Assembly: GCA_028292835.1 (NCBI GenBank)
Contig: JAQGLP010000462.1
Location: 1 to 5,156, forward strand
DNA: 5,156 nt
Origin: Variovorax sp.
Lineage (GTDB): Bacteria; Pseudomonadota; Gammaproteobacteria; Burkholderiales; Burkholderiaceae_C
Direction of reading: 5' to 3'
The notes beneath the pieces are model-generated. The model had not been told where the DNA came from. It did not search any database and saw nothing but the letters and a program-made list of their open reading frames with translations. Shown piece by piece: positions 1 through 5,156 of the stretch (the stretch's first letter is position 1; each line of letters starts with the position of its first letter). The position numbers were made by a program, and so were the translations under genes.

Positions 1-307
1 TGCGCAGAAAGTGGTCGAACAGCCCGGGCGCGTCGGCGCCGGGCACGTCGGTGCGATCGAAGCCCGAGACGGCGACCAGCAGCCCCCCCGGGTTCGCCTC
101 GCGCAGCCGACGTGCCACCTCGGTGCCCGGCAGGTCGGGCAGCGAAAGGTCGATCAGCGCAATCGGGAAATGTCCGGCGCCCGCGGCCTCCAGCGCCTCG
201 CGGCCGGTGAAGGCGCAGCGCACGGTGTGCCCGTCCAGCTCGAGCAGTTCTTGCAGCAACTCGGCCGCGGCATGGTTGTCATCGACGATCAACACGTTCA
301 TGGTCAT
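1..307 (-). CDS. Response regulator receiver-domain protein (3' end beyond window)
   Basis: This is the N-terminal 102 residues of a CheY-like receiver domain, the phosphoryl-accepting half of a two-component system, acting in the cytoplasm. The protein begins MTMNVLIVDDNHAAAELL. The acidic pair D9-D10 sits at the end of the first beta strand. The phosphoacceptor is D53 in ALIDLSLPDLPG, with the usual proline and glycine after it. S81 in VAVSGF takes the conserved Thr/Ser position. The frame leaves the window at FDHFLR, exactly where the conserved lysine should follow (the next base is A). I chose the ATG at 307 over the one at 301 because an AGGA lies 9 nt upstream of it. The start is 54 bp downstream of the queF stop, same strand. 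The window does not show whether a DNA-binding or other output domain follows, so the protein could be single-domain or part of a larger regulator. No partner histidine kinase is visible. Confidence 0.9.
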   Translation of the reverse strand, partial: MTMNVLIVDDNHAAAELLQELLELDGHTVRCAFTGREALEAAGAGHFPIALIDLSLPDLPGTEVARRLREANPGGLLVAVSGFDRTDVPGADAPGLFDHFLR

Positions 308-316
308 TGAATTTAT

Positions 317-320
317 TCCT
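317..320 (-). promoter_or_regulatory. Shine-Dalgarno site of the response regulator gene
   Basis: AGGA on the minus strand lies 9 nt before the ATG at 307 and 15 nt before the in-frame ATG at 301, which favours the upstream start. It sits in a small AT-rich patch (about 302-331) within the 54-bp gap after queF. Confidence 0.6.
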
Positions 321-361
321 GAAAAATTGCAAGGGCGGTTCGCGACGTGGACAGGACCGCG

Positions 362-1219
362 TCACTGCCGCGCCGTCCGCGCGTTGGCTGGCAGCACCTG
401 CGGCCAGCTGGCGCGAAACGGGTTGATGTCGAGTCCGCCGCGGCGCGTGTAGCGCGCGTACACGGCCAGCTTGATCGGCCGGCACTGGCGCCAGATGTCG
501 GTGAAGATGCGCTCCACGCACGGTTCGTGGAACTCGTTGTGGTTGCGAAAGCTCACGATGTAGCGCAGCAGCCCGGCCTGCTCGATCTGCGGGCCGCTGT
601 AGCGGATCTGCACGCTGCCCCAGTCGGGCTGGCCGGTGACCAGGCAGTTGCTCTTCAGCAGCCGGCTGGTCAGCGTCTCGGTGACGGGGGCTTCCTCGGT
701 GTTGCTCGACAGCAGCTCGGGCGCGGGCTGGTAGTGCGTGCATTCGAGGTCGAGCCGGTCGAGGTTCAGGCCGTCGAGCTCGTGCACCGGCTCCTGGTCG
801 AACAGCTCGGGCGCCAGCAGCCGCACGCCGATGGTCCCGGCATGCGCCGCGCCGCGCCACACCGCCTCGCTCAGGTCGATGCGCAGGCGCTCGCGCACGG
901 CGTTCGCATCGGCGAACACGGTGTTGCTGAAGCCGCCCAGGTAGAGCTTGAACGACTTGCTCTCCACGATGTTGGGCGTCTCGCACGGCACGGTGAAGTG
1001 CGCGATGGCGAGCTGCGGCTTGCCGCGCGCGTTCAGCCAGCTCAGCTCGAAGGCGGTCCAGAGGTCGGCGCCGAAGAACGGCAACGCGTCCCCGTGGATG
1101 CCCATCGCCTCGCGCTGGGTGGCGCGCGGGATCGGGAACAGCAGCGAGGCGTCGTAGCGGTCCGGGTAGGCCGAGGCGCGGCCGAGCTGGGATTGCTCGG
1201 GGGTGTTGTCGAGGCTCAT
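362..1219 (-). CDS. queF: NADPH-dependent 7-cyano-7-deazaguanine reductase, long (type II) form
   Basis: QueF reduces the nitrile of preQ0 to the aminomethyl group of preQ1 with two NADPH, a cytosolic step in making the queuosine tRNA modification. The 285-residue product matches the long, tandem T-fold form (E. coli QueF is 282 aa). The family signature ESKSFKLYL is at residues 86-94. The catalytic cysteine is C192 in SNCLVTGQPDWGS, with the proton donor D199 seven residues on. The substrate-binding pair H231-E232 is in EFHEPC. All four sit two residues later than the E. coli positions as I recall them (C190, D197, H229, E230), so the enzyme looks fully intact. The ATG at 1219 overlaps the stop of the upstream hydrolase as ATGA and has an AGGAG 11 nt before it, so translational coupling is likely. 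No preQ1 riboswitch is visible upstream, where the sequence is coding. The other queuosine genes are not in the window. Confidence 0.97.
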   Translation of the reverse strand: MSLDNTPEQSQLGRASAYPDRYDASLLFPIPRATQREAMGIHGDALPFFGADLWTAFELSWLNARGKPQLAIAHFTVPCETPNIVESKSFKLYLGGFSNTVFADANAVRERLRIDLSEAVWRGAAHAGTIGVRLLAPELFDQEPVHELDGLNLDRLDLECTHYQPAPELLSSNTEEAPVTETLTSRLLKSNCLVTGQPDWGSVQIRYSGPQIEQAGLLRYIVSFRNHNEFHEPCVERIFTDIWRQCRPIKLAVYARYTRRGGLDINPFRASWPQVLPANARTARQ

Positions 1220-2112
1220 GGCGTGATTTTCTCCTGCGCCGCCCGCAGGAAGGGCAGCATGTGCCCGATCAGGATCCGCTCGACCTGCGGCGGCACGTCG
1301 TGCCCCATGCCCGGCACCGCGATGAATTGCGCGCCGGCAATGCGCCGCGCAGTGTCGCGTCCGCAGGCGATGGGCACCAGCGGGTCGGCCTCGCCGTGGA
1401 TGACCAGCGTCGGGCAGGCGATGCGCGCCAGCACGGCGGGCCGGTCGGCGTCGGCGCCGATGGCGAGCAGCTGGCGCACGATGCCCGCCGGCCGGTAGGC
1501 GCGGCGCAGGGCAGCGCCCAGGCGCGCGGCCAGCGCGCCCTCGTCCTCCCGGTAGGCGGGGCTGCCGATCAGGCGCAGCAGGCCCAGGCTGTGAGCCACC
1601 AGCGCCGCCTCGTCCTGCTTGCGCGGCCTGCGCAGCAGCGCGGCGGTGACCTCCGGGCGCGGGCCGGGCAGGCCGCGCGCGCCGCTGGAGCTCATGATGC
1701 TGACCAGGCTCGTCACGCGCGTTGGCGCGGTGGCGGCCAGGCGCTGCGCGATCATGCCGCCCATCGAGGCGCCGACCACATGGGCGCGCCCGACGCCGAG
1801 CGCGTCGAGCACGCCGAGCGCGTCGTCCGCCATGTGCTGCAGATGGTAGGCGGAGCGCACCGGCAGCCCGAGACGCTGGCGCACGCCCTGCCAGACCAGA
1901 TTGCCGGTGCCGGCGTGGTCGAAGCCCTGCGACAGGCCGCTGTCGCGGTTGTCGTGGCGCACCACGCGAAAGCCCGCATCGACCAGCGCCTTCACGAAAG
2001 TCTGCGGCCAGGCGATCAGCTGCATGCCCAGGCCCATGATCAGCAGCACCACGGGACCGTCGCCGCCCGAATCATCGACCTCGATCTCGATGCCGTTTGC
2101 TCTTAATTTCAT
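1216..2112 (-). CDS. Alpha/beta-hydrolase fold protein
   Basis: This 298-residue protein has a complete alpha/beta-hydrolase catalytic set. The oxyanion-loop segment is LLIMGLGMQLIAWP (about 23-36). HDNRDSGLS (53-61) is the conserved motif after strand 4. The nucleophile elbow GASMGG gives S116. The acid is D243 in HGEADPLVP, and the catalytic histidine is H271 in GMGHDVPP. A helical cap lies between about 145 and 225. There is no signal peptide or membrane segment, so it is probably cytosolic. The style resembles esterases annotated near aclacinomycin methylesterase (RdmC-like), but fold and motifs do not fix the substrate. The ATG at 2112 has no clear Shine-Dalgarno sequence. The codons right after it (AAA TTA AGA GCA) are AT-rich and rare for this genome, and they abut the palindromic gap. 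Its TGA overlaps the queF ATG by four bases, so the two are probably co-translated. A role in queuosine metabolism is not supported by anything in the sequence. Confidence 0.9.
   Translation of the reverse strand: MKLRANGIEIEVDDSGGDGPVVLLIMGLGMQLIAWPQTFVKALVDAGFRVVRHDNRDSGLSQGFDHAGTGNLVWQGVRQRLGLPVRSAYHLQHMADDALGVLDALGVGRAHVVGASMGGMIAQRLAATAPTRVTSLVSIMSSSGARGLPGPRPEVTAALLRRPRKQDEAALVAHSLGLLRLIGSPAYREDEGALAARLGAALRRAYRPAGIVRQLLAIGADADRPAVLARIACPTLVIHGEADPLVPIACGRDTARRIAGAQFIAVPGMGHDVPPQVERILIGHMLPFLRAAQEKITP
1231..1235 (-). promoter_or_regulatory. Shine-Dalgarno site of queF
   Basis: AGGAG on the minus strand lies 11 nt before the queF ATG at 1219, inside the last codons of the hydrolase gene. 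It supports this start and allows independent initiation in addition to coupling through the ATGA overlap. Confidence 0.6.
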
Positions 2113-2122
2113 AGCTGTTCAT

Positions 2123-2146
2123 GCCCGCGGGACGGCCGTTGTGGGC
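2123..2146. repeat. Palindromic segment in the gap between dioxygenase and hydrolase genes
   Basis: Two perfect 8-bp palindromes stand back to back: CCCGCGGG at 2124-2131 and ACGGCCGT at 2132-2139. An outer GCCC (2123-2126) can also pair with GGGC (2143-2146). On the plus strand a short T-rich tract follows. The 52-bp gap has no recognisable promoter. From memory, the wider stretch (about 2095-2155) resembles a repeat common in Comamonadaceae intergenic regions, which carries a CATAGCTG-type core followed by a GC-rich part. I could not verify this. Confidence 0.45.
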
Positions 2147-2164
2147 CTTTTGTTCAAACACCGG

Positions 2165-3040
2165 CTAGACGAACTCGCGCTCGCGCAGCCACTTGGTCGC
2201 CACCCACTTCTCGCCGGCCAGCACCGGCGCGCCGCCATGCAGCGTGAGCGTGGCGGGGTCGGGCCGGTCGTAGCTGAAGAAGACGCCGGTGCCGCGCACC
2301 GGCGCGACCTCGAGCCCGACGTCGGGAAAGGTGGTGGCGCCGCCGCGCGCCGGCTCGTGAAGGTACATCACCAGCGTGGCAACACGCTGGCCGCCACGCG
2401 CGAGGATGGTCGGCGTACCGGGCTCGGCCGGGTCGAAGTAGTCGTAGTGCGGGCGGTACTGCGCGCCGGGCCGGTAGCGCAGCACCTGCAGCCCCTCGCC
2501 GTATTCGAGCGGCCAGTTCAGCAGCCGGGCCAGCCGGGCCTCCAGCCGCGCGACGACCTCGATCTCGCCGCGCTCGAAGAACATGCCCTCGCTGGTGCGA
2601 TCGATGTTGACCGCCTCGCCGCCGGTCTGGGTCTCGACCGTGAGCGAGCGCGCCAGCCGCTCGCGGGCGGCGTCGATCAGCGCCTCGCACTCGTCGCCGC
2701 CGAGCAGGTCGCCGAACACCACCACGCTGGGGTGGCGCATCGTCTGCAGCACCTTCACGCGGCGGTCGCCGGCGTCGAGGTAGAGCGGCGCGCCCTCCAG
2801 ATCCGGACCGGGCAGGGCCGCGCGCTGGGCAGGGATGCCGGTTTTCGCGCTGACCTGGCGGGGTGTCTCGGCGGCTTTGAGAGGCAGCCGCGCGACGGCC
2901 GCGAGCGCGGCCCCGGCCGCGTCGTCGCGCCAGCCGGACGCGCGCATCGAGGCGCGCAGCGCGGCCTCCGTGTGGCCCTCCGCGCGCTGGGCGACGATCC
3001 AGTCGCGCAACTCGGGGTCGATGGACGGGTTGGAACTCAT
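2165..3040 (-). CDS. 2-oxoglutarate/Fe(II) dioxygenase, prolyl-4-hydroxylase type
   Basis: This 291-residue protein is a non-heme iron dioxygenase that should couple 2-oxoglutarate decarboxylation to hydroxylation of a substrate, probably a protein side chain. The C-terminal catalytic domain (about 100-291) has the double-stranded beta-helix iron ligands H198 and D200 in YRPHYDYF and H268 in LTLHGG. K278 in GEKWVATKW lies ten residues on and binds the 2-oxoglutarate carboxylate, the lysine-type arrangement of collagen-like prolyl 4-hydroxylases. GGATTFPDVGLEV (233-245) is another family hallmark. Residues about 8-50 form a separate helical module (LRDWIVAQRAEGHTEAAL, then ASGW), joined by a low-complexity linker. 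The ATG at 3040 is chosen because AGGAGG lies 8 nt upstream and it overlaps the yaaA stop as ATGA. The same frame stays open much further upstream, but that is antisense-type noise across yaaA. The substrate cannot be read from the sequence; proline hydroxylation is only the family default. Confidence 0.93.
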   Translation of the reverse strand: MSSNPSIDPELRDWIVAQRAEGHTEAALRASMRASGWRDDAAGAALAAVARLPLKAAETPRQVSAKTGIPAQRAALPGPDLEGAPLYLDAGDRRVKVLQTMRHPSVVVFGDLLGGDECEALIDAARERLARSLTVETQTGGEAVNIDRTSEGMFFERGEIEVVARLEARLARLLNWPLEYGEGLQVLRYRPGAQYRPHYDYFDPAEPGTPTILARGGQRVATLVMYLHEPARGGATTFPDVGLEVAPVRGTGVFFSYDRPDPATLTLHGGAPVLAGEKWVATKWLREREFV

Positions 3041-3840
3041 GCGTTGATCCTCCTGCGAAACACCATGCGCTCGGGCGCCGAGGCCGACGCATCGAAGCCG
3101 TAGCCTTCCAGGTCGAAGCCTTGCAGCCGGCCGGGCGTCGCCGCTTGGTGCAGCGCGGCCCAGCGCGCCATCAGGCCACGCGCCCGCTTGGCGTGAAAAG
3201 GCACGATTTTGTAGGCACCGCCGCCTTGCGGGATGGGCCGCCATTCCTCGAACACGCAATCGACCACCCGCGCCTTGAGCGCCCGGCGATCGACCGACCT
3301 GAAGTATTCCAGCGAGGCCAGGTTGACGACGACCGGCGTGCGGTCGGCCGCCAAGCGGCTGTTCAGGTGCTCGGCAATCCGCGTGCCCCAGAAGGCGTAG
3401 AGGTCCTTGCCGTGCCGGTTGGCCAGCGCCGTGCCCATTTCCAGCCGGTAGGGCTGCAGCCGGTCGAGCGGACGCAGCACGCCGTACAGGCCGCTCAGGA
3501 TGCAGGCATGCTCCTGCGTCCAGGCGAGTTGCGCGGGCGTGAGCGTCCTCGCGTCGAGCCCGCCGTAGACGTCGCCGTCGAACGCCAGCGCGGCCTGCTT
3601 CGCGTTTGCCGCCGTGCCCCGGGGCGTCCAGGCCGCGTAGCGCGCGAAGTTGAGCGCGGCCAGCCGGTCCGACAGGCGCATCAGCCCGGCGAGCTGCTGC
3701 GGCGATTTTTCGCGCAGCAAGGCGACCAGCTCGGCCGCCGGGCCGTGCGGCCCCTCGAAGTGCGGCTGCGTGGCGGGGACCGTGTCGGGCACCGGCGTGT
3801 CGTGGTCGAGCGACTTGGCGGGAGAGAGCAAAAACAGCAT
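3037..3840 (-). CDS. yaaA: Peroxide stress resistance protein YaaA (DUF328/UPF0246)
   Basis: The 267-residue product is a full-length member of the YaaA family (E. coli YaaA is 258 aa). The family hallmarks appear in order: MLFLLSPAKSL at the N-terminus, FDGDVYGGL (87-95), LSGLYGVLRPLDRLQPYRLEMG (115-136) and NLASLEYFRSV (173-183). In E. coli, YaaA is OxyR-controlled and protects against hydrogen peroxide by lowering intracellular free iron and so Fenton damage. DNA binding has also been reported for the family. It is cytosolic, with no signal peptide. The ATG at 3840 is chosen because homology begins exactly there. The frame is open further upstream, but that would run into valS on the opposite strand. 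No Shine-Dalgarno sequence precedes the ATG. The stop overlaps the dioxygenase ATG by four bases, and the gene diverges from valS. I see no clear OxyR site. Confidence 0.95.
   Translation of the reverse strand: MLFLLSPAKSLDHDTPVPDTVPATQPHFEGPHGPAAELVALLREKSPQQLAGLMRLSDRLAALNFARYAAWTPRGTAANAKQAALAFDGDVYGGLDARTLTPAQLAWTQEHACILSGLYGVLRPLDRLQPYRLEMGTALANRHGKDLYAFWGTRIAEHLNSRLAADRTPVVVNLASLEYFRSVDRRALKARVVDCVFEEWRPIPQGGGAYKIVPFHAKRARGLMARWAALHQAATPGRLQGFDLEGYGFDASASAPERMVFRRRINA
3049..3054 (-). promoter_or_regulatory. Strong Shine-Dalgarno site of the dioxygenase gene
   Basis: A consensus AGGAGG on the minus strand lies 8 nt before the ATG at 3040, within the final codons of yaaA. It fixes the dioxygenase start despite the long open frame upstream. 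It is the strongest ribosome binding site in the window. Confidence 0.8.
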
Positions 3841-3847
3841 CGCCGGA

Positions 3848-3853
3848 ATTATG
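3848..3853 (-). promoter_or_regulatory. Candidate -10 element for yaaA
   Basis: CATAAT (five of six bases of TATAAT) on the minus strand ends 7 nt before the yaaA ATG, so transcription could start at or next to the start codon. That would fit the missing Shine-Dalgarno sequence. The -35 region is poor (CCGACC at 3870-3875, 16-nt spacing), so this is only a candidate. Confidence 0.3.
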
Positions 3854-3895
3854 GGCGTGGGTGGCGCCGGGTCGGCCTGGAGCGGCCCGGCCCGG

Positions 3896-3901
3896 TAAAA
3901 T
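3896..3901 (+). promoter_or_regulatory. Candidate -10 element for valS
   Basis: TAAAAT (five of six bases of TATAAT) on the plus strand is the best -10 match in the 172-bp divergent gap. It would give an untranslated leader of roughly 105 nt before the valS ATG. No good -35 hexamer is found 16-18 nt upstream, which is GC-rich. Confidence 0.4.
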
Positions 3902-3916
3902 CCCGGGCTCCCCGCC

Positions 3917-3936
3917 GCCGCCGTCCGAGCGGCGGC
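3917..3936 (+). promoter_or_regulatory. GC hairpin in the presumed valS leader
   Basis: GCCGCCG (3917-3923) pairs perfectly with CGGCGGC (3930-3936) around the six-base loop TCCGAG. No T-run follows, so it is not a standard intrinsic terminator. If transcription starts near the TAAAAT at 3896-3901, the hairpin lies about 10-30 nt into the valS transcript. Confidence 0.5.
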
Positions 3937-4012
3937 CGTGTCGCGCTCCCACCGGCGCGCCCCGGCCTCCTCATCCACGCGCCTTCCGGCGTCGATCCGC
4001 ACCCACCACGCC

Positions 4013-5156
4013 ATGAGCGACACCCTGCCCCAACCCGGCCTCGACAGCCTGTCCAAATCGTTTGAGCCCGCCGCCATCGAGGCGCGGTGGGGCCCGGAAT
4101 GGGAGCGGCGCGGCTATGCCAAGGCAGGCTTTCGCGGCACGGGACAGCCCAGGGACGGCGCCGAATCCTTCGCGATCCAGCTGCCGCCGCCCAACGTGAC
4201 CGGCACGCTGCACATGGGCCACGCCTTCAACCAGACCATCATGGACAGCCTCGCGCGCTACCACCGCATGGCAGGCGCCAACACCCTGTGGCTGCCGGGC
4301 ACCGACCACGCGGGCATCGCCACGCAGATCGTGGTGGAGCGCCAGCTGCAGGCGCAGGGCGTGAGCCGCCACGACATGGGCCCGACACCCGCCGAGGCAC
4401 GCAAGAACTTCGTGGCCAAGGTGTGGGAGTGGAAGGAACAGTCCGGCAGCACCATCACCGGGCAGATGCGCCGCATGGGCGACACGGTCGACTGGAGCCG
4501 CGAATATTTCACGATGGACGACAAGCTCTCGAAGGTCGTCACGCAGACCTTCGTGCAGTTGTACGAGGAAGGCCTGATCTACCGCGGCAAGCGCCTGGTC
4601 AATTGGGACCCGGTGCTCAAGACCGCCGTGAGCGACCTCGAAGTGGAAAGCGAGGAGGAAGACGGCTTCCTCTGGCACATCGCCTACCCGCTGGAAGACG
4701 GCTCGGGCACGCTCGTGGTGGCGACCACGCGGCCCGAGACGATGCTGGGCGACGTGGCGGTGATGGTGCATCCGCAGGACGAGCGCTACCGCCACCTGGT
4801 CGGCCAGCGCGTGAGGCTGCCGCTGGTGGGCCGGCTGATTCCGGTGATCGCCGACGACTACGTGGACAAGGATTTCGGTACCGGCGTGGTCAAGGTCACG
4901 CCGGCGCACGACGCGAACGACTACGCGGTGGGACAGCGCCACGGCCTGCCGATGATCGGCGTGCTGGCGCTGGACGCCACGGTCAACGACCAGGCGCCCG
5001 AGAAATACCGCGGCCTCGACCGCTTCGTCGCGCGCAAGCAGGTCGTGGCCGACCTCGAGGCGCTGGGTGCCCTGGTCGAGACCAGGAAACACAAGCTGAT
5101 GGTGCCGCGCTGCGCCCGCACCGGCCAGGTGGTCGAGCCGATGCTGACCGACCAGT
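4013..5156 (+). CDS. valS: Valine--tRNA ligase (3' end beyond window)
   Basis: ValS is the cytosolic class I synthetase that charges tRNA-Val with valine. The 381 visible codons cover the first part of a protein usually about 950 residues long. PPPNVTGTLHMGH (58-70) carries the class I HIGH signature as HMGH. LPGTDHAGIATQ (94-105) is the typical following motif. The CP1 editing domain, which hydrolyses mischarged Thr-tRNA-Val, is intact, with ATTRPETMLGDVAV (237-250) and GTGVVKVTPAHDANDY (289-304), including the acidic residues D300 and D303. The frame ends at EPMLTDQ, before the KMSKS loop and anticodon-binding domain. The ATG at 4013 fits the family N-terminus (SKSFEP begins the homologous region). 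No in-frame alternative start is seen just upstream, and no Shine-Dalgarno sequence precedes it. The gene diverges from yaaA. No frameshift or unusual insertion is seen. Confidence 0.98.
   Translation, partial: MSDTLPQPGLDSLSKSFEPAAIEARWGPEWERRGYAKAGFRGTGQPRDGAESFAIQLPPPNVTGTLHMGHAFNQTIMDSLARYHRMAGANTLWLPGTDHAGIATQIVVERQLQAQGVSRHDMGPTPAEARKNFVAKVWEWKEQSGSTITGQMRRMGDTVDWSREYFTMDDKLSKVVTQTFVQLYEEGLIYRGKRLVNWDPVLKTAVSDLEVESEEEDGFLWHIAYPLEDGSGTLVVATTRPETMLGDVAVMVHPQDERYRHLVGQRVRLPLVGRLIPVIADDYVDKDFGTGVVKVTPAHDANDYAVGQRHGLPMIGVLALDATVNDQAPEKYRGLDRFVARKQVVADLEALGALVETRKHKLMVPRCARTGQVVEPMLTDQ

Noticed and set aside
320..361. Possible terminator after queF
   Set aside because: A 5-bp GCGGT/ACCGC pairing has a 16-nt loop, and the T-run begins only about 8 nt after the stem. 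This is too weak to call.
347..1498. Long plus-strand open frame (383 codons) antisense to queF and the hydrolase end
   Set aside because: It lies opposite two well-supported genes. Its product is Arg/Ala/Val/Gly-rich with no recognisable motif, as expected for a stop-poor antisense frame in high-GC DNA.
2113..2164. Possible promoter for the hydrolase-queF pair
   Set aside because: A TTGAAC resembles a -35 hexamer on the minus strand, but no -10-like sequence lies 16-18 nt downstream.
1901..3103. Long plus-strand open frame (400 codons) across the hydrolase start, the gap and the dioxygenase gene
   Set aside because: It crosses gene boundaries and is opposite the HxD...H...K dioxygenase. 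The composition is low-complexity and no domain is recognisable.
3041..3952. Upstream extension of the dioxygenase frame across yaaA
   Set aside because: The ATG at 3040 has a consensus AGGAGG and an ATGA overlap with yaaA. The upstream part is an out-of-frame shadow of yaaA.
3841..4077. Upstream extension of the yaaA frame into the valS region
   Set aside because: YaaA homology starts at MLFLLSPAK (ATG at 3840). The extension would run antisense over the conserved start of valS.
3971..5092. Minus-strand open frame (373 codons) opposite valS
   Set aside because: valS is unmistakable on the plus strand. The antisense product is His/Arg/Val-rich without motifs.

Overview
The window is a compact, ordinary-looking stretch of a high-GC bacterial chromosome. 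The gene content and protein style (long-form QueF, YaaA and a bacterial-type ValS with GC-rich codons) suggest a betaproteobacterium. Comamonadaceae within Burkholderiales is my best guess (Acidovorax/Variovorax-like). That placement is from recall, not from a search. I see no tRNA, rRNA, CRISPR array, transposase or phage gene.

Layout. Five genes lie on the minus strand and one on the plus strand. Reading the minus strand 5'->3' (right to left): yaaA (3840-3037); a 2-oxoglutarate/Fe(II) dioxygenase of the prolyl-4-hydroxylase type (3040-2165); a 52-bp gap with palindromes; an alpha/beta-hydrolase (2112-1216); queF (1219-362); a 54-bp gap; and a receiver-domain response regulator (307 to the window edge, 3' end missing). 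On the plus strand, divergent from yaaA across 172 bp, valS starts at 4013 and runs off the right edge after 381 codons.

Organisation. Two pairs are joined by four-base ATGA stop/start overlaps: yaaA-dioxygenase and hydrolase-queF. Each pair is therefore probably translationally coupled. The five minus-strand genes may form one transcription unit or two or three; the short gaps show no convincing internal promoter or terminator.

Function. Three genes are housekeeping or near it: valS (tRNA-Val charging), queF (preQ1 for the queuosine tRNA modification) and yaaA (peroxide/iron stress). YaaA limits free iron under peroxide stress and the coupled dioxygenase needs Fe(II), O2 and 2-oxoglutarate, so an iron/oxygen link is plausible but inferred. 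The hydrolase and response regulator have no clear functional tie to their neighbours.

I found no strong case for an undescribed system. The most interesting points are the dioxygenase with its extra N-terminal helical module coupled to yaaA, the repeat-like palindromic segment that reaches the hydrolase start codon, and the divergent yaaA/valS region where neither gene has a visible Shine-Dalgarno sequence.
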